DNA of 64,000 nucleotides. Origin: Pedobacter sp. PF22-3 (lineage in GTDB: Bacteria > Bacteroidota > Bacteroidia > Sphingobacteriales > Sphingobacteriaceae). Under the pieces are notes generated by a model. That model made no database searches, was not told the DNA's origin, and saw only the letters and a list, made by a program, of their open reading frames with translations. Shown one piece after another: positions 31,814 to 40,188 of this stretch. Numbering within the stretch: the stretch's first letter is position 1; every line of letters begins with the position of its first letter. The stretch lies in NCBI RefSeq assembly GCF_026239555.1, contig NZ_JAPIVP010000014.1, positions 1 to 64,000 of the forward strand. The letters run 5' to 3'. The position numbers and the translations under genes are program-made.

Positions 31814-32671
31814 ATGAGAGATGATCATTTAAAGGTGGTAAAAGAAATTATTGCATCTGTTGTTAAAAACAATATCAGCTTGGAGGCCGAAAAATGGCTG
31901 GAAAATTTTAACCGATCTACAGACCAATCGGCGCAGTTAGCCAAAGTATTTGTTATGCTGCCGCGTAAAACTGGCAAATTGCCGGTTGCAATTAACGAAG
32001 ATCAGCAAGAAGCACTTCATGCAGCCGGCTTCGGCTATATTCGTAACTGGACAATAGATAGGTTAAGTCGCGTATGGTTATTGGCAGGTTTGGATCTGAA
32101 AGATAAAGAGCTGTTATTTTCAGCCATTAACAGATTATTTCTGTCGGCAGAGGTGAATGAAGCTGTAGCTTTATATTCGGCTCTTCCATTTTTGCCTCAT
32201 CCCGAAATTTGGGTAAAGCGCTGCGCCGAAGGGATCAGGAGCAATATTGGTTCTGTACTTGAAACCATTATGGAAAACAACCCTTATCCGGCAGCAAATC
32301 TGAACGAAGCCGCCTGGAACCAACTGGTACTAAAAGCTTTTTTTACAGAGAAAAATATCAACCTGATTGTAGGTTTAGATCAACGCGCTAACCTGCCGCT
32401 TGCTTTAACGCTGGTAGATTATGCCAAAGAACGCTGGGCTGCGGGCAGAGAAGTGCATCCACAGCTATGGCGCATGGTAGGTAAATTTATTAATGCCGAA
32501 ATTTTTGAAACCCTTAAAACCGGTTTGCAGCATTATAACCAGATGGAACAACGGTCCATCGCGCTGGCCATTTCACAATCCGGTTACCAGCCAGCAAAAG
32601 ATTATATCAATACTTTTCCGGAACTGAAATTGGCCCTGGCTGATGGGAGTTTAAACTGGAATTCATTTTAA
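31814..32671 (+). CDS. eboA: EboA domain protein
   Basis: A 285-residue all-helical, soluble protein with no signal peptide. Features such as VFVMLPRKTGKLPV, WTIDRLSRVWLLAGL and ALPFLPHPEIWVKRCAEGIRSNIG are typical of EboA. Its identity is supported by the five genes that follow, which are eboB to eboF in the standard order. Ebo proteins are required for export of the scytonemin monomer to the periplasm in Nostoc and form the nematode-repellent EDB cluster in Pseudomonas. The EboA activity itself is unknown. Confidence 0.85.
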   Translation: MRDDHLKVVKEIIASVVKNNISLEAEKWLENFNRSTDQSAQLAKVFVMLPRKTGKLPVAINEDQQEALHAAGFGYIRNWTIDRLSRVWLLAGLDLKDKELLFSAINRLFLSAEVNEAVALYSALPFLPHPEIWVKRCAEGIRSNIGSVLETIMENNPYPAANLNEAAWNQLVLKAFFTEKNINLIVGLDQRANLPLALTLVDYAKERWAAGREVHPQLWRMVGKFINAEIFETLKTGLQHYNQMEQRSIALAISQSGYQPAKDYINTFPELKLALADGSLNWNSF

Positions 32672-32696
32672 CCAAATATAAAATTTAGATAAAGAT

Positions 32697-33677
32697 ATGT
32701 GTTGTAGCAGTTCAATAGAAAGAGATAAAGCAATGATGGGAGCGCCTGAGGCTTTTGATATCAATGTGGTAAAGGGAATGAAGTTCTTCGACCCACATGT
32801 GCACATGACCTCGAGAACAACGGACGATTACCAGGCAATGGCCGATGCCGGTGTTGTTGCTTTGATAGAACCCGCATTTTGGCTGGGTCAGCCACGCACC
32901 GGATTGGATAGTTTTAATGATTATTACAGCAGCCTTATTGGTTGGGAACGCTTTCGTTCATCTCAATTTGGCATTAAACATTATTGTACCATTGGTCTTA
33001 ACTCAAGAGAAGCCAATAACGAGAGCCTGGCCGAACAGGTAATGGAAATCCTACCTTCGTTTATTTATAAAGAAGGGGTGGTTGGCGTTGGCGAGATCGG
33101 TTTCGACGACCAGACCGCTGCTGAAGAAAAATATTACCGGTTACAGCTAGAACTGGCTAAAGAAGCAGGTTTGCCCGTACAGGTGCATACACCACACCGC
33201 GATAAGAAAAAGGGTACCCAGCGCAGTATGGATATTGCTTTGGAGCATGGCCTTGATCCTTACAGTATCATCATTGATCACAATAATGAGGAAACGGTAA
33301 AAGAAGTATTAGATAGGGGCTTTTGGGCTGCTTTTACGATTTATCCATTTACCAAAATGGGTAACGAGCGTATGGTAGAAATTGTAAAACAATATGGCGC
33401 AGCGCGTATTATGGTAAATTCTGCTGCCGATTGGGGTATTAGCGATCCATTGGCAGTGCCTAAAACTGCTGCCTTAATGAAAATGCGTGGTTTAAGCACT
33501 CAGGATATTGAATTGGTTACTTATAGCAATGCAATTACAGCCTTTGCGCAGAGCGGACAACTGGATGAAGCCGATTTTAACGCTCAGATAGACCTTACCA
33601 AGAAATTTGAAGGAAATACCATTCTACGTGGCGGACAACAACCAAGAACAGATAAATCATCTATTATCATTAGTTAA
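32697..33677 (+). CDS. eboB: EboB, TatD-like metal-dependent hydrolase
   Basis: A 326-residue amidohydrolase-fold protein. FFDPHVHMTSRT supplies the HxH metal site, GVVGVGEIGFDD the barrel glutamate, VQVHTPHRDKKKGT and SIIIDHNNEE further His ligands, and NSAADWG the late Asp. This is the EboB version of the TatD family. The start at 32697 (MCCSSS) is kept; MMGAPEAFD at 32733 is an alternative. The substrate is unknown. It lies 25 bases after eboA. Confidence 0.87.
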   Translation: MCCSSSIERDKAMMGAPEAFDINVVKGMKFFDPHVHMTSRTTDDYQAMADAGVVALIEPAFWLGQPRTGLDSFNDYYSSLIGWERFRSSQFGIKHYCTIGLNSREANNESLAEQVMEILPSFIYKEGVVGVGEIGFDDQTAAEEKYYRLQLELAKEAGLPVQVHTPHRDKKKGTQRSMDIALEHGLDPYSIIIDHNNEETVKEVLDRGFWAAFTIYPFTKMGNERMVEIVKQYGAARIMVNSAADWGISDPLAVPKTAALMKMRGLSTQDIELVTYSNAITAFAQSGQLDEADFNAQIDLTKKFEGNTILRGGQQPRTDKSSIIIS

Positions 33678-33681
33678 AGTA

Positions 33682-34563
33682 TTGAAAAGAATAATAATCT
33701 ATCTGCGCATGATGCGCCCAGCTAATATTGTTACTTCAGTAGCAGATATTTTAGCAGGTATTGCCATTTCAGGGGTTTTAAGCAATGGCGCTTCCATTCC
33801 ATGGTTGTCTATAATCTTATTGATTATATCAACAGCCTGTTTATATGGTGGAGGAATCATTTTTAACGATGTTTTTGATGCCGATCTGGATAAAATAGAA
33901 CGTCCGGAACGGGTTATCCCCAGTGGGATAATCAGTTTAAAGCATGCCGCCATATTAGGAAGTACATTACTTTTTGCCGGAGTTGCTCTGGCTACGGTGA
34001 ATAGTTTAACTTCCGGATTATTGGCCCTTTTGGTAGCTGTGTTTGCTTTACTTTATAATAAAATTGGCAAACATCATTCTTTTTTCGGTCCGTTGAATAT
34101 GGGCCTATGCCGTGGGTTTAACCTGTTGTTGGGTTTGAGTATTGTGCCTGAAATGCTATCCAATCACTATCTGGCTATTATTCCGGTCATTTATATTTTC
34201 TCCATCACCATGACCAGCCGTGGTGAAGTTCATGGAGGCCGTACTAAAAACTTATATGTGGCTGCCTTACTGTATGCTACGGTGATCTGTGCTATTGCTT
34301 ATTTTGCATTTGTAAATGAAAGGTTGCTGCTGTCGCTGCTGTTCCTGATCCCTTTTGTCATCATGATTTTCAGGCCACTTTTAAAAGCTATAAAAGAGCC
34401 TATTGGTAAAAATATTGGTGGGGCGGTGAAATCCGGCGTAATTTCACTTATTTTAATGGATGCCGCCTGGGCCGTAACTTTCGATGCCTTGTTTCTGGCT
34501 TTTATAATATCAGCTTTACTGCCACTATCCCTTTGGCTCTCTAAATTATTTGCAGTTACTTAA
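33682..34563 (+). CDS. eboC: EboC, UbiA-like prenyltransferase
   Basis: An integral membrane protein of the UbiA superfamily with about eight helices. FNDVFDADLDKIERPERVIPSG is the first Asp-rich motif; the second Asp motif of classical UbiA enzymes is not obvious (TSRGEVHGGRTKN in its place). The start is uncertain: TTG at 33682 (LKRIIIYLRMMRPANIV), five bases after the eboB stop, fits the usual N-terminus; ATG at 33709 is the alternative, while ATG 33607 would overlap eboB by 71 bases. It could attach or carry a lipid for the ebo metabolite. Confidence 0.87.
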   Translation: MKRIIIYLRMMRPANIVTSVADILAGIAISGVLSNGASIPWLSIILLIISTACLYGGGIIFNDVFDADLDKIERPERVIPSGIISLKHAAILGSTLLFAGVALATVNSLTSGLLALLVAVFALLYNKIGKHHSFFGPLNMGLCRGFNLLLGLSIVPEMLSNHYLAIIPVIYIFSITMTSRGEVHGGRTKNLYVAALLYATVICAIAYFAFVNERLLLSLLFLIPFVIMIFRPLLKAIKEPIGKNIGGAVKSGVISLILMDAAWAVTFDALFLAFIISALLPLSLWLSKLFAVT

Positions 34564-34587
34564 CCCTCAAACACCTTAGCAATTGTT

Positions 34588-35751
34588 ATGGAACATTTAC
34601 ATCAATCCTTTACTGTACAATATAATTATAATGTTTTTTTTACTTCATCGCTTTTTTTGCCTGAAAACGAATTGTTGAACAGTTTCTTAGTTAGGTTAAA
34701 TCCGGCTGTTGCAGTAAAGAAAATTTTATTTGTAATTGATGAAGGCGTAGCCGATGCACATCAAGCGCTTATTACTCAAATTAAAGCCTATTTTTCAAAG
34801 CACAATAAAACGCAGCTGGTTCAGGATATTCTCGTTATCCCCGGCGGTGAACAGGTAAAAAATGATAAGAAACACTTTGATCAGGTATTAGAAGCCATTA
34901 ATACTTATGGTATAGACAGGCATTCGTTTGTGGCTGCGATTGGCGGTGGCGCAGTGCTTGATATGGTGGGTTATGCGGCTACGGTTGCACACCGCGGTAT
35001 TAAGCACATCAGGATTCCAAGTACCGTGCTTTCGCAGAACGATTCGGGAGTTGGCGTAAAAAACGGGATCAATTATTTTAATAAAAAGAACTTTTTGGGC
35101 ACTTTTTCGCCACCTGTTGCTGTTTTTAATGATGAAATATTTTTAAGCACATTGTCAGATCGCGATTGGCGTTCAGGTATTGCCGAAGCGATTAAAGTAG
35201 CGCTGATTAAAGATGCTGAATTTTTTGAGTGGCTGGAATCGAATGCTATAGCACTTACAAATCGCGATACCATAGCCATGAATTACCAGATCTGGAAATG
35301 TGCAAAACTCCATATGGAGCATATTCGCAGTGCTGATCCTTTTGAGAATGGTTCTGCCCGACCATTGGATTTTGGCCATTGGAGCGCGCATAAATTAGAG
35401 TACCTGACGAATTTCGAAGTGAGGCATGGTGAGGCGGTTGCCATGGGCATTGCTTTAGATACTGTATATTCCAATTTATCGGGCAGGATAAGTGCCGAAG
35501 ATGCACAAAGGGTAATCACCCTGATCCAGCAACTTGGTTTCGAACTCACGCACCCGCTGTTGCAGGTTACCGAAGGCAATAGTCCAATTTTGGATGGACT
35601 GGAAGAATTCCGCGAGCATCTTGGTGGCCAGCTTACCATTACCTTGCTTACCGGTTTGGGAAGTGGAGAGGAAGTTCATGAAATTGATGCCGACATCTTA
35701 AAGCAAGCTGCGGAAATTTTAAATAGACAGGCGGCTATTATTCAACATTAA
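34588..35751 (+). CDS. eboD: EboD, 3-dehydroquinate synthase-like
   Basis: A 387-residue protein of the dehydroquinate synthase superfamily: VIPGGEQVKND, AAIGGGAVLDMVGYAA (NAD-binding), RIPSTVLSQNDSGVGVKNG, and DFGHWSAHKLE then RHGEAVAMGIALD (metal His residues). It differs from housekeeping AroB in its N- and C-termini and is found only in ebo clusters in this form. It probably acts on a cyclitol- or sugar-phosphate-like substrate. The core aro genes at 59-64 kb are separate. Confidence 0.87.
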   Translation: MEHLHQSFTVQYNYNVFFTSSLFLPENELLNSFLVRLNPAVAVKKILFVIDEGVADAHQALITQIKAYFSKHNKTQLVQDILVIPGGEQVKNDKKHFDQVLEAINTYGIDRHSFVAAIGGGAVLDMVGYAATVAHRGIKHIRIPSTVLSQNDSGVGVKNGINYFNKKNFLGTFSPPVAVFNDEIFLSTLSDRDWRSGIAEAIKVALIKDAEFFEWLESNAIALTNRDTIAMNYQIWKCAKLHMEHIRSADPFENGSARPLDFGHWSAHKLEYLTNFEVRHGEAVAMGIALDTVYSNLSGRISAEDAQRVITLIQQLGFELTHPLLQVTEGNSPILDGLEEFREHLGGQLTITLLTGLGSGEEVHEIDADILKQAAEILNRQAAIIQH

Positions 35752-35754
35752 GCG

Positions 35755-36921
35755 ATGAAATTAACTTCAGGACATTTAACCTTCTGTACCAATATTTATC
35801 CGGGCGAAAATTGGATGGCACATTTTGCTGTATTGAAAGATAGTTTTCCAGTATTAAAAGCACAATTATCGCCAGATGCCCCGATGGGTATCGGTTTGCG
35901 CCTTTCCAATCTTGCAAGTATCGAATTGTTGGAAGAAAATCATCTCGAAGTATTTAAACAATGGCTTAAGCAGGAAGGTGGCTATGTTTTTACCATGAAT
36001 GGATTTCCATATGGCGGTTTTCACCATACCAGGGTGAAAGATCAGGTACATGCACCCGATTGGACAACAGAAGAACGCGTTGAATATACATTGCGTTTGG
36101 CCAAAATCATTTCACAATTATTGCCTGATAATGTGGATGGTGGCATTTCAACCTCGCCTTTGAGTTATAAGCCCTGGTTTACAGCTGCTGAAGCCAGAAA
36201 AGATGCCACAGCTAATGCAACAGCAAATATTATAAAGGTGGCCGAGGGTTTGCATCATATACACAGCCAAAGCGGCAAGATGATCCATTTGGATATTGAA
36301 CCTGAACCAGATGGTTTTCTTGAATCCGGTCCGGAATTTATCGATTGGTACCAAAATGTACTTTTACCTGCTGGAAATGATGAAGATATGATTAAAAAAC
36401 ATGTCCGTTTGTGTTATGATGTTTGTCATTTCGCAATCGGTTATGAACCACATACAGCCATCATTAACGAATTGCAGCAGAAAGGCATCCAAATTGGAAA
36501 AATCCAGATCAGCGCTGCATTAAAAGCAAAATTGCCAGTATCCATTTCTGAAAGAAATGTAGTATTGGATCAGCTGGGCCGCTTTGATGAACCAACTTAT
36601 CTTCATCAGGTAATCGCCAGGAAAAATGATGGTAGTTTAATCCGTTATCCTGATCTTAAAGAAGCACTGGCAGAAAGCGATAATATAGCGGTAGAGGAGT
36701 GGAGAGCACATTTCCATGTCCCTATTTTTGTAGAAGATATGGGTTTGATCCAGTCTACTCAATCGGATATTATGGAAGTGTTAAAACTGCAAAAAAATAA
36801 TCCTTTCACTGCTCATTTAGAAGTAGAAACCTATACCTGGGAGGTTTTGCCAACTGCTTTAAAAGCACCGTTAAACGATTCCATTATCAGAGAACTGGCC
36901 TGGGTTAAAAATTTATTATAA
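35755..36921 (+). CDS. eboE: EboE, TIM-barrel metabolite traffic protein
   Basis: A 388-residue xylose isomerase-like TIM barrel. FTMNGFPYGGFHHTRVKDQVHAPDW, HLDIEPEPDGFLE and RLCYDVCHFAIGYE carry the His, Glu and Asp residues that would hold metal in this fold, and EVETYTWEVLP near the end is characteristic of EboE. The enzymatic activity is not established. It starts 3 bases after eboD and ends 6 bases before eboF. Confidence 0.88.
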   Translation: MKLTSGHLTFCTNIYPGENWMAHFAVLKDSFPVLKAQLSPDAPMGIGLRLSNLASIELLEENHLEVFKQWLKQEGGYVFTMNGFPYGGFHHTRVKDQVHAPDWTTEERVEYTLRLAKIISQLLPDNVDGGISTSPLSYKPWFTAAEARKDATANATANIIKVAEGLHHIHSQSGKMIHLDIEPEPDGFLESGPEFIDWYQNVLLPAGNDEDMIKKHVRLCYDVCHFAIGYEPHTAIINELQQKGIQIGKIQISAALKAKLPVSISERNVVLDQLGRFDEPTYLHQVIARKNDGSLIRYPDLKEALAESDNIAVEEWRAHFHVPIFVEDMGLIQSTQSDIMEVLKLQKNNPFTAHLEVETYTWEVLPTALKAPLNDSIIRELAWVKNLL

Positions 36922-36927
36922 AAGAAT

Positions 36928-38277
36928 ATGCACAAAACCGTTGTTATTGATATCGTAGCCCTATCTGCTTCCGTAATTGGAGTGCATACACCATTTCTTC
37001 AAAAATATATTAGTGAGAATCATCTCACAAGCATAGAACCTTTGTTACCCGCAGTTACAACGGCTGTACAATCGAGTTATCTGACGGGTAAATATCCTTC
37101 AGAGAACGGTATTGTGGGAAATGGCTGGTATGACCATGATGATGCTGAAATTAAATTCTGGAAGCAGTCTAACAAACTGGTAAATGCTGAAAAAATATGG
37201 GATCAGGCTAAAAAGGAAGATCCTGATTTTACCTGTGCCAATATGTTCTGGTGGTATAATATGTATTCTACCGCCGATTTCTCGGTAACGCCACGTCCAA
37301 ATTACCTTGCTGATGGCCGTAAATTACCTGACTGTTATTCGCAGCCGGCTGAACTGCGCGACCATTTACAGGCTAAGCTGGGACAGTTCCCCTTATTTCA
37401 GTTCTGGGGACCTGGTGCAAATATTAAATCAACAAGATGGATTGCAGATGCCTCAATGGAAACCGAGAAGCTTCATAATCCAACACTTACTTTAATTTAT
37501 TTGCCCCATTTAGATTATTGTTTACAGAAGTTTGGTCCTGCGCTGGATAAAATCAGTACGGAACTAAAAGAAATTGATCAGGTGGTAGAAGAATTGGTAC
37601 GCTTTTACGAAAGTAGGGGGGCGCGCATCATTTTGCTTTCTGAGTATGGCATTGCCCCGGTAAATAACCCCATCCACCTTAACCGTTTGTTCAGGGAAAA
37701 TGGCCTGATCCAGATCCGTGAAGAAAGAGGATTAGAATTGCTTGATCCGGGTGCTTCTAAAGCATTTGTAGTGGCCGATCACCAGGTTGCACATGTATAT
37801 ATTAATGATAAAAGTGTAACTGAACAGGTAAAAGCATTATTAAAGATTGTTCAGGGAATTGATTTGATACTCGATAAGGCAGAACAGGAGCAACACCACA
37901 TTAACCATAAACGTTCTGGTGATCTGGTACTTGTTGCAAAAGAAAATAGCTGGTTTACCTATTATTTTTGGTTGGATGATGCTAAAGCGCCTGATTATGC
38001 CAGGGTAGTTGATATCCATAAAAAACCTGGTTATGATCCGGTAGAAATGTTTATGACCTCAAAATTGAGGGCTGGGTATAAACTTTTAAGAAAAAAGGCA
38101 GGATTTCGTTATGTGATGGATGTGATTCCACTTGATGCTACATTAGTTAAAGGATCGCATGGTGGTATAAATATCGCTGATCAATATAAACCTGTTCTGG
38201 TTACTTCAAAAGCAATAGATAAAACATTGCAGGCGCCAGATGTTTATCAGGTGATTTGGGATAGTTTAACTGTTTAA
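36928..38277 (+). CDS. eboF: EboF, nucleotide pyrophosphatase-like
   Basis: A 449-residue protein of the alkaline phosphatase superfamily (type I phosphodiesterase/nucleotide pyrophosphatase). TTAVQSSYLTGKYPSENGIVGNGWY contains the nucleophile region, IYLPHLDYCLQ and LLSEYGIAPV carry metal ligands, and KGSHGGI near the C-terminus gives the last His. There is no signal peptide, so it acts in the cytoplasm. Last gene of the ebo operon; followed by a repeat-rich spacer. Confidence 0.88.
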   Translation: MHKTVVIDIVALSASVIGVHTPFLQKYISENHLTSIEPLLPAVTTAVQSSYLTGKYPSENGIVGNGWYDHDDAEIKFWKQSNKLVNAEKIWDQAKKEDPDFTCANMFWWYNMYSTADFSVTPRPNYLADGRKLPDCYSQPAELRDHLQAKLGQFPLFQFWGPGANIKSTRWIADASMETEKLHNPTLTLIYLPHLDYCLQKFGPALDKISTELKEIDQVVEELVRFYESRGARIILLSEYGIAPVNNPIHLNRLFRENGLIQIREERGLELLDPGASKAFVVADHQVAHVYINDKSVTEQVKALLKIVQGIDLILDKAEQEQHHINHKRSGDLVLVAKENSWFTYYFWLDDAKAPDYARVVDIHKKPGYDPVEMFMTSKLRAGYKLLRKKAGFRYVMDVIPLDATLVKGSHGGINIADQYKPVLVTSKAIDKTLQAPDVYQVIWDSLTV

Positions 38278-38371
38278 ATATGATGTTCTGCTGATCTGAT
38301 GACAAACGTAAAGGCAGGATTAACGTATTTAACGTTATTAAATTGAGGAGAAAAAAATATGTAAAAAATCG

Positions 38372-38484
38372 TCATTGCGAGAAGGAACGACGAAGCAATC
38401 TTTTAATCAAATATTTCTTGTTGTAAAGATTGCTTGCCCTAAGATCGGGGCAGGCTATCGGCTGAAAAAGCCTTCTCGCAATGA
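38372..38484. repeat. Composite inverted repeat, 'TCATTGCGAGAAGG' type
   Basis: TCATTGCGAGAAGG (38372-38385) and CCTTCTCGCAATGA (38471-38484) are perfect 14-bp outer arms. GAAGCAATCTTT and AAAGATTGCTT are inner arms (about 38392-38436). The motif is a REP sequence known from many bacteria. Confidence 0.75.
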
Positions 38485-38502
38485 AAACATTCCTTAGGTA
38501 TC

Positions 38503-38580
38503 TGTCAATTCTAGCCTATCGAAGGACAAATATTTTTTTGTTTTCAACTATTAAAAGATCTTCGATAAGCTCAGACTGAC
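38503..38580. repeat. Composite inverted repeat, 'TTCGATAAGCTCAG' type
   Basis: TATCGAAG (38517-38524) pairs with CTTCGATA (38560-38567), and the match extends imperfectly outward to GTCAATTCT and AGACTGAC. A different REP family from its neighbour. Confidence 0.55.
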
Positions 38581-38685
38581 CGTGTATACTATAATTTAAT
38601 TGCCAAGTGATTGCATTAGAGAAAGATTTTTTTAATTTCAGGCTTAATGAAATTACTTTCTAAAAACGCTGCAATAAAGGGATTA

Positions 38686-39078
38686 TTAATCTCTTGAAAA
38701 CCTATACCCGCAACCTTCGATACAAGGTGGATTAAGCTCTAGCGAATTTGCAGAAACTTGATATCTAAAAATTGTTGGCATTTGATAGTTGCTACTGTAA
38801 ACCTCCATCCTTATACTGTCCAAAATCTTAAATGAAATTAAATTTGGCATAGCATCCCCTTTGAATTTCCCAGCCTGATTTCCTGATTTTTCTACCTTAA
38901 GATATTTGGCTTCGCCGGTAACTTTTGTGTACTTACCCTGTCCATTACCAATATCATATAAGGTTTCGGTCAGTTTCCATTTTCCATAAACTTCACCAGG
39001 TCTGTCATTATTGTTATCTGATTTTTTGCAGGATACAATTATGGTTACAATTGCTAAAAGAAGTAATATTTGTTTCAT
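38686..39078 (-). CDS. Small lipoprotein, lipocalin-like
   Basis: A 130-residue lipoprotein with signal MKQILLLLAIVTIIVSC (Cys17) followed by KKSDNNND. The mature part is beta-rich, with YGKWKLTETLYDIGNGQGKY and alternating strands, as in the lipocalin-like families common in Bacteroidota, and has two cysteines near the C-terminus (PPCIEGCGY). No partner genes. The function is unknown. Confidence 0.7.
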   Translation of the reverse strand: MKQILLLLAIVTIIVSCKKSDNNNDRPGEVYGKWKLTETLYDIGNGQGKYTKVTGEAKYLKVEKSGNQAGKFKGDAMPNLISFKILDSIRMEVYSSNYQMPTIFRYQVSANSLELNPPCIEGCGYRFSRD

Positions 39079-39499
39079 AAAGCTTTAATTTACAGCTTAT
39101 ACGTTGCTGAACCCAAAAACGCTACCAGATACCTCCGTTTAATTTTATTTTTTTGAATAATTGGCTTTTAAAAGTTATAGAAGCACGATCGCTATCGAAT
39201 TTATTTTACACGTAAAAATGTTTTTTAACTGCTTTGTATTTGTTAGTGAAGCAGTCGTTCTTGTTGCTTATAAAGGGTCTATGCAGCTAAGAAGACTTTT
39301 TGATGGGCGATTAGATAGTATTGATTCTGTGTAGCACTAGCCTTTGGGTCGCCGCCAAAACTCTCAAAAATTTCTGCTCCATGTTTGGAGCGTTCTGATG
39401 TACAATTTTAATTCTTCCTCAAAATGAGGATATATTGGTCAGTTTATCAATAGCTGCAGCTCATTTTTAATAGCGTGCAATTTGTAAATGAGTCATTTA
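39079..39499. other. Intergenic, little recognised
   Basis: 420 bases. One 6-bp hairpin GCTCCA/TGGAGC lies at 39376-39391. No convincing gene or promoter. Confidence 0.4.
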
Positions 39500-39757
39500 C
39501 TATTCCAGTCCAGCACTAAAGTCTATTCCATAATTAAAATCAAGAAGTACTGTTGGATGGATTTTTAAACCGATGGCCAATCTCATTATGGTAATAAAAT
39601 TCGGACTGGTTTCTCCATTTTCATATTTAATGATATCGCCTGTATTAACACCGCTTCTTTTATAAAATTCACGATAAGAAAGTTCCTGTTTTTCTTTTAA
39701 GGATTTTAAATGCTCACCAAAGTTTTTCAGAATTGTTTTTTCTTTCTCACTTATCAT
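39500..39757 (-). CDS. XRE-type helix-turn-helix protein
   Basis: About 85 residues from the ATG at 39757 (MISEKEKTILKNFGEHLKSLK); a TTG at 39778 is the only upstream in-frame start. The body is a lambda-repressor-like HTH: LSYREFYKRSGVNTGDIIKYENGETSPNFITIMRLAIGL. It is a lone DNA-binding domain with a short C-terminal tail. It is divergent from the structured element at 39.9 kb, which might be its target. Confidence 0.82.
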   Translation of the reverse strand: MISEKEKTILKNFGEHLKSLKEKQELSYREFYKRSGVNTGDIIKYENGETSPNFITIMRLAIGLKIHPTVLLDFNYGIDFSAGLE

Positions 39758-39823
39758 TTCATTGCTAATAAAATACAATTGCCAATGTCTTTTATATTTT
39801 ATTTAAAATCGTCATGCAATTAC

Positions 39824-39854
39824 TTGACATTTGTCTTTTTTTTATTTACATTTA
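39824..39854 (+). promoter_or_regulatory. Possible promoter of the 39.9 kb element
   Basis: TTG (39824-39826) and TACATTTA (39847-39854), 20 bases apart, match the -33/-7 pattern except the last base. The predicted start near 39861 is about 34 bases before the structured element. Confidence 0.4.
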
Positions 39855-39894
39855 CGTAACAAAAAAAATAGACTAATAAAAAGATAAAATTTAA

Positions 39895-40188
39895 GAGTCT
39901 TGCAACCTCAAATCTCACGCCGTTGGAGCAAGACAGCAGATTTTATCCCATTTCTTATAGCGGAATTGCTATCTTTAGCTTTCCTAAATAAGAGTGGGCT
40001 TCTGCTGTAATTCCATTTCAACGTAAGGCGTGAGAAACATTATGAGGTTATGGTTTGGGAAGCCCACTTTTCTTCTCTCCGGCAAGACTCATAACATATG
40101 GTTATGGGCAAGCAAAAAATAAATTGGATGAATTGGTTGGTACTTACCGAAGTAAGTATGCGCCAATATGCTGTTTTAATTGTTTGCC
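39895..40188 (+). ncRNA. Candidate structured RNA, class unknown
   Basis: Many complementary blocks fold this gene-free stretch. GAGTCTTGC (39895-39903) pairs with GCAAGACTC (40082-40090) and AACCTCA (39904-39910) with TGAGGTT (40043-40049). TCTCACGCC (39913-39921) pairs with GGCGTGAGA (40027-40035), CGTTG (39921-39925) with CAACG (40019-40023), ACAGCAGA (39933-39940) with TCTGCTGT (40001-40008), and ATAGC with GCTAT (39957-39972). AGTGGGCTT (39993-40001) can pair with AAGCCCACT (40060-40068), making a pseudoknot. A second domain closes by GGCAAGCAA (40107-40115) with TTGTTTGCC (40180-40188) around TACTTAC-CGAA-GTAAGTA (40141-40158). It does not show conserved tmRNA, RNase P or SRP sequences. 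The strand is not certain. Confidence 0.45.

Larger units (their letters stand above)
38278..38685. other. Spacer after the ebo operon
   Basis: 400 bases made largely of two composite palindromic repeats (38372-38484 and about 38503-38580). No gene or clear terminator other than these. Confidence 0.5.

Noticed and set aside
34588-35751. Housekeeping aroB
   Set aside because: Its position inside eboABCDEF and divergent ends identify it as EboD, although aromatic pathway genes lie 24 kb away.
39895-40090. Retron msr-msd, because of the 9-bp flanking inverted arms
   Set aside because: No reverse transcriptase gene lies nearby, and the internal layout (pseudoknot-like pairing, no single long msd hairpin) does not fit.
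39895-40188. 6S RNA, tmRNA or RNase P RNA
   Set aside because: No tRNA-like end or tag frame, no conserved RNase P core, and a 32-base one-sided bulge that does not fit a 6S central bubble. Not excluded for 6S, but not supported.
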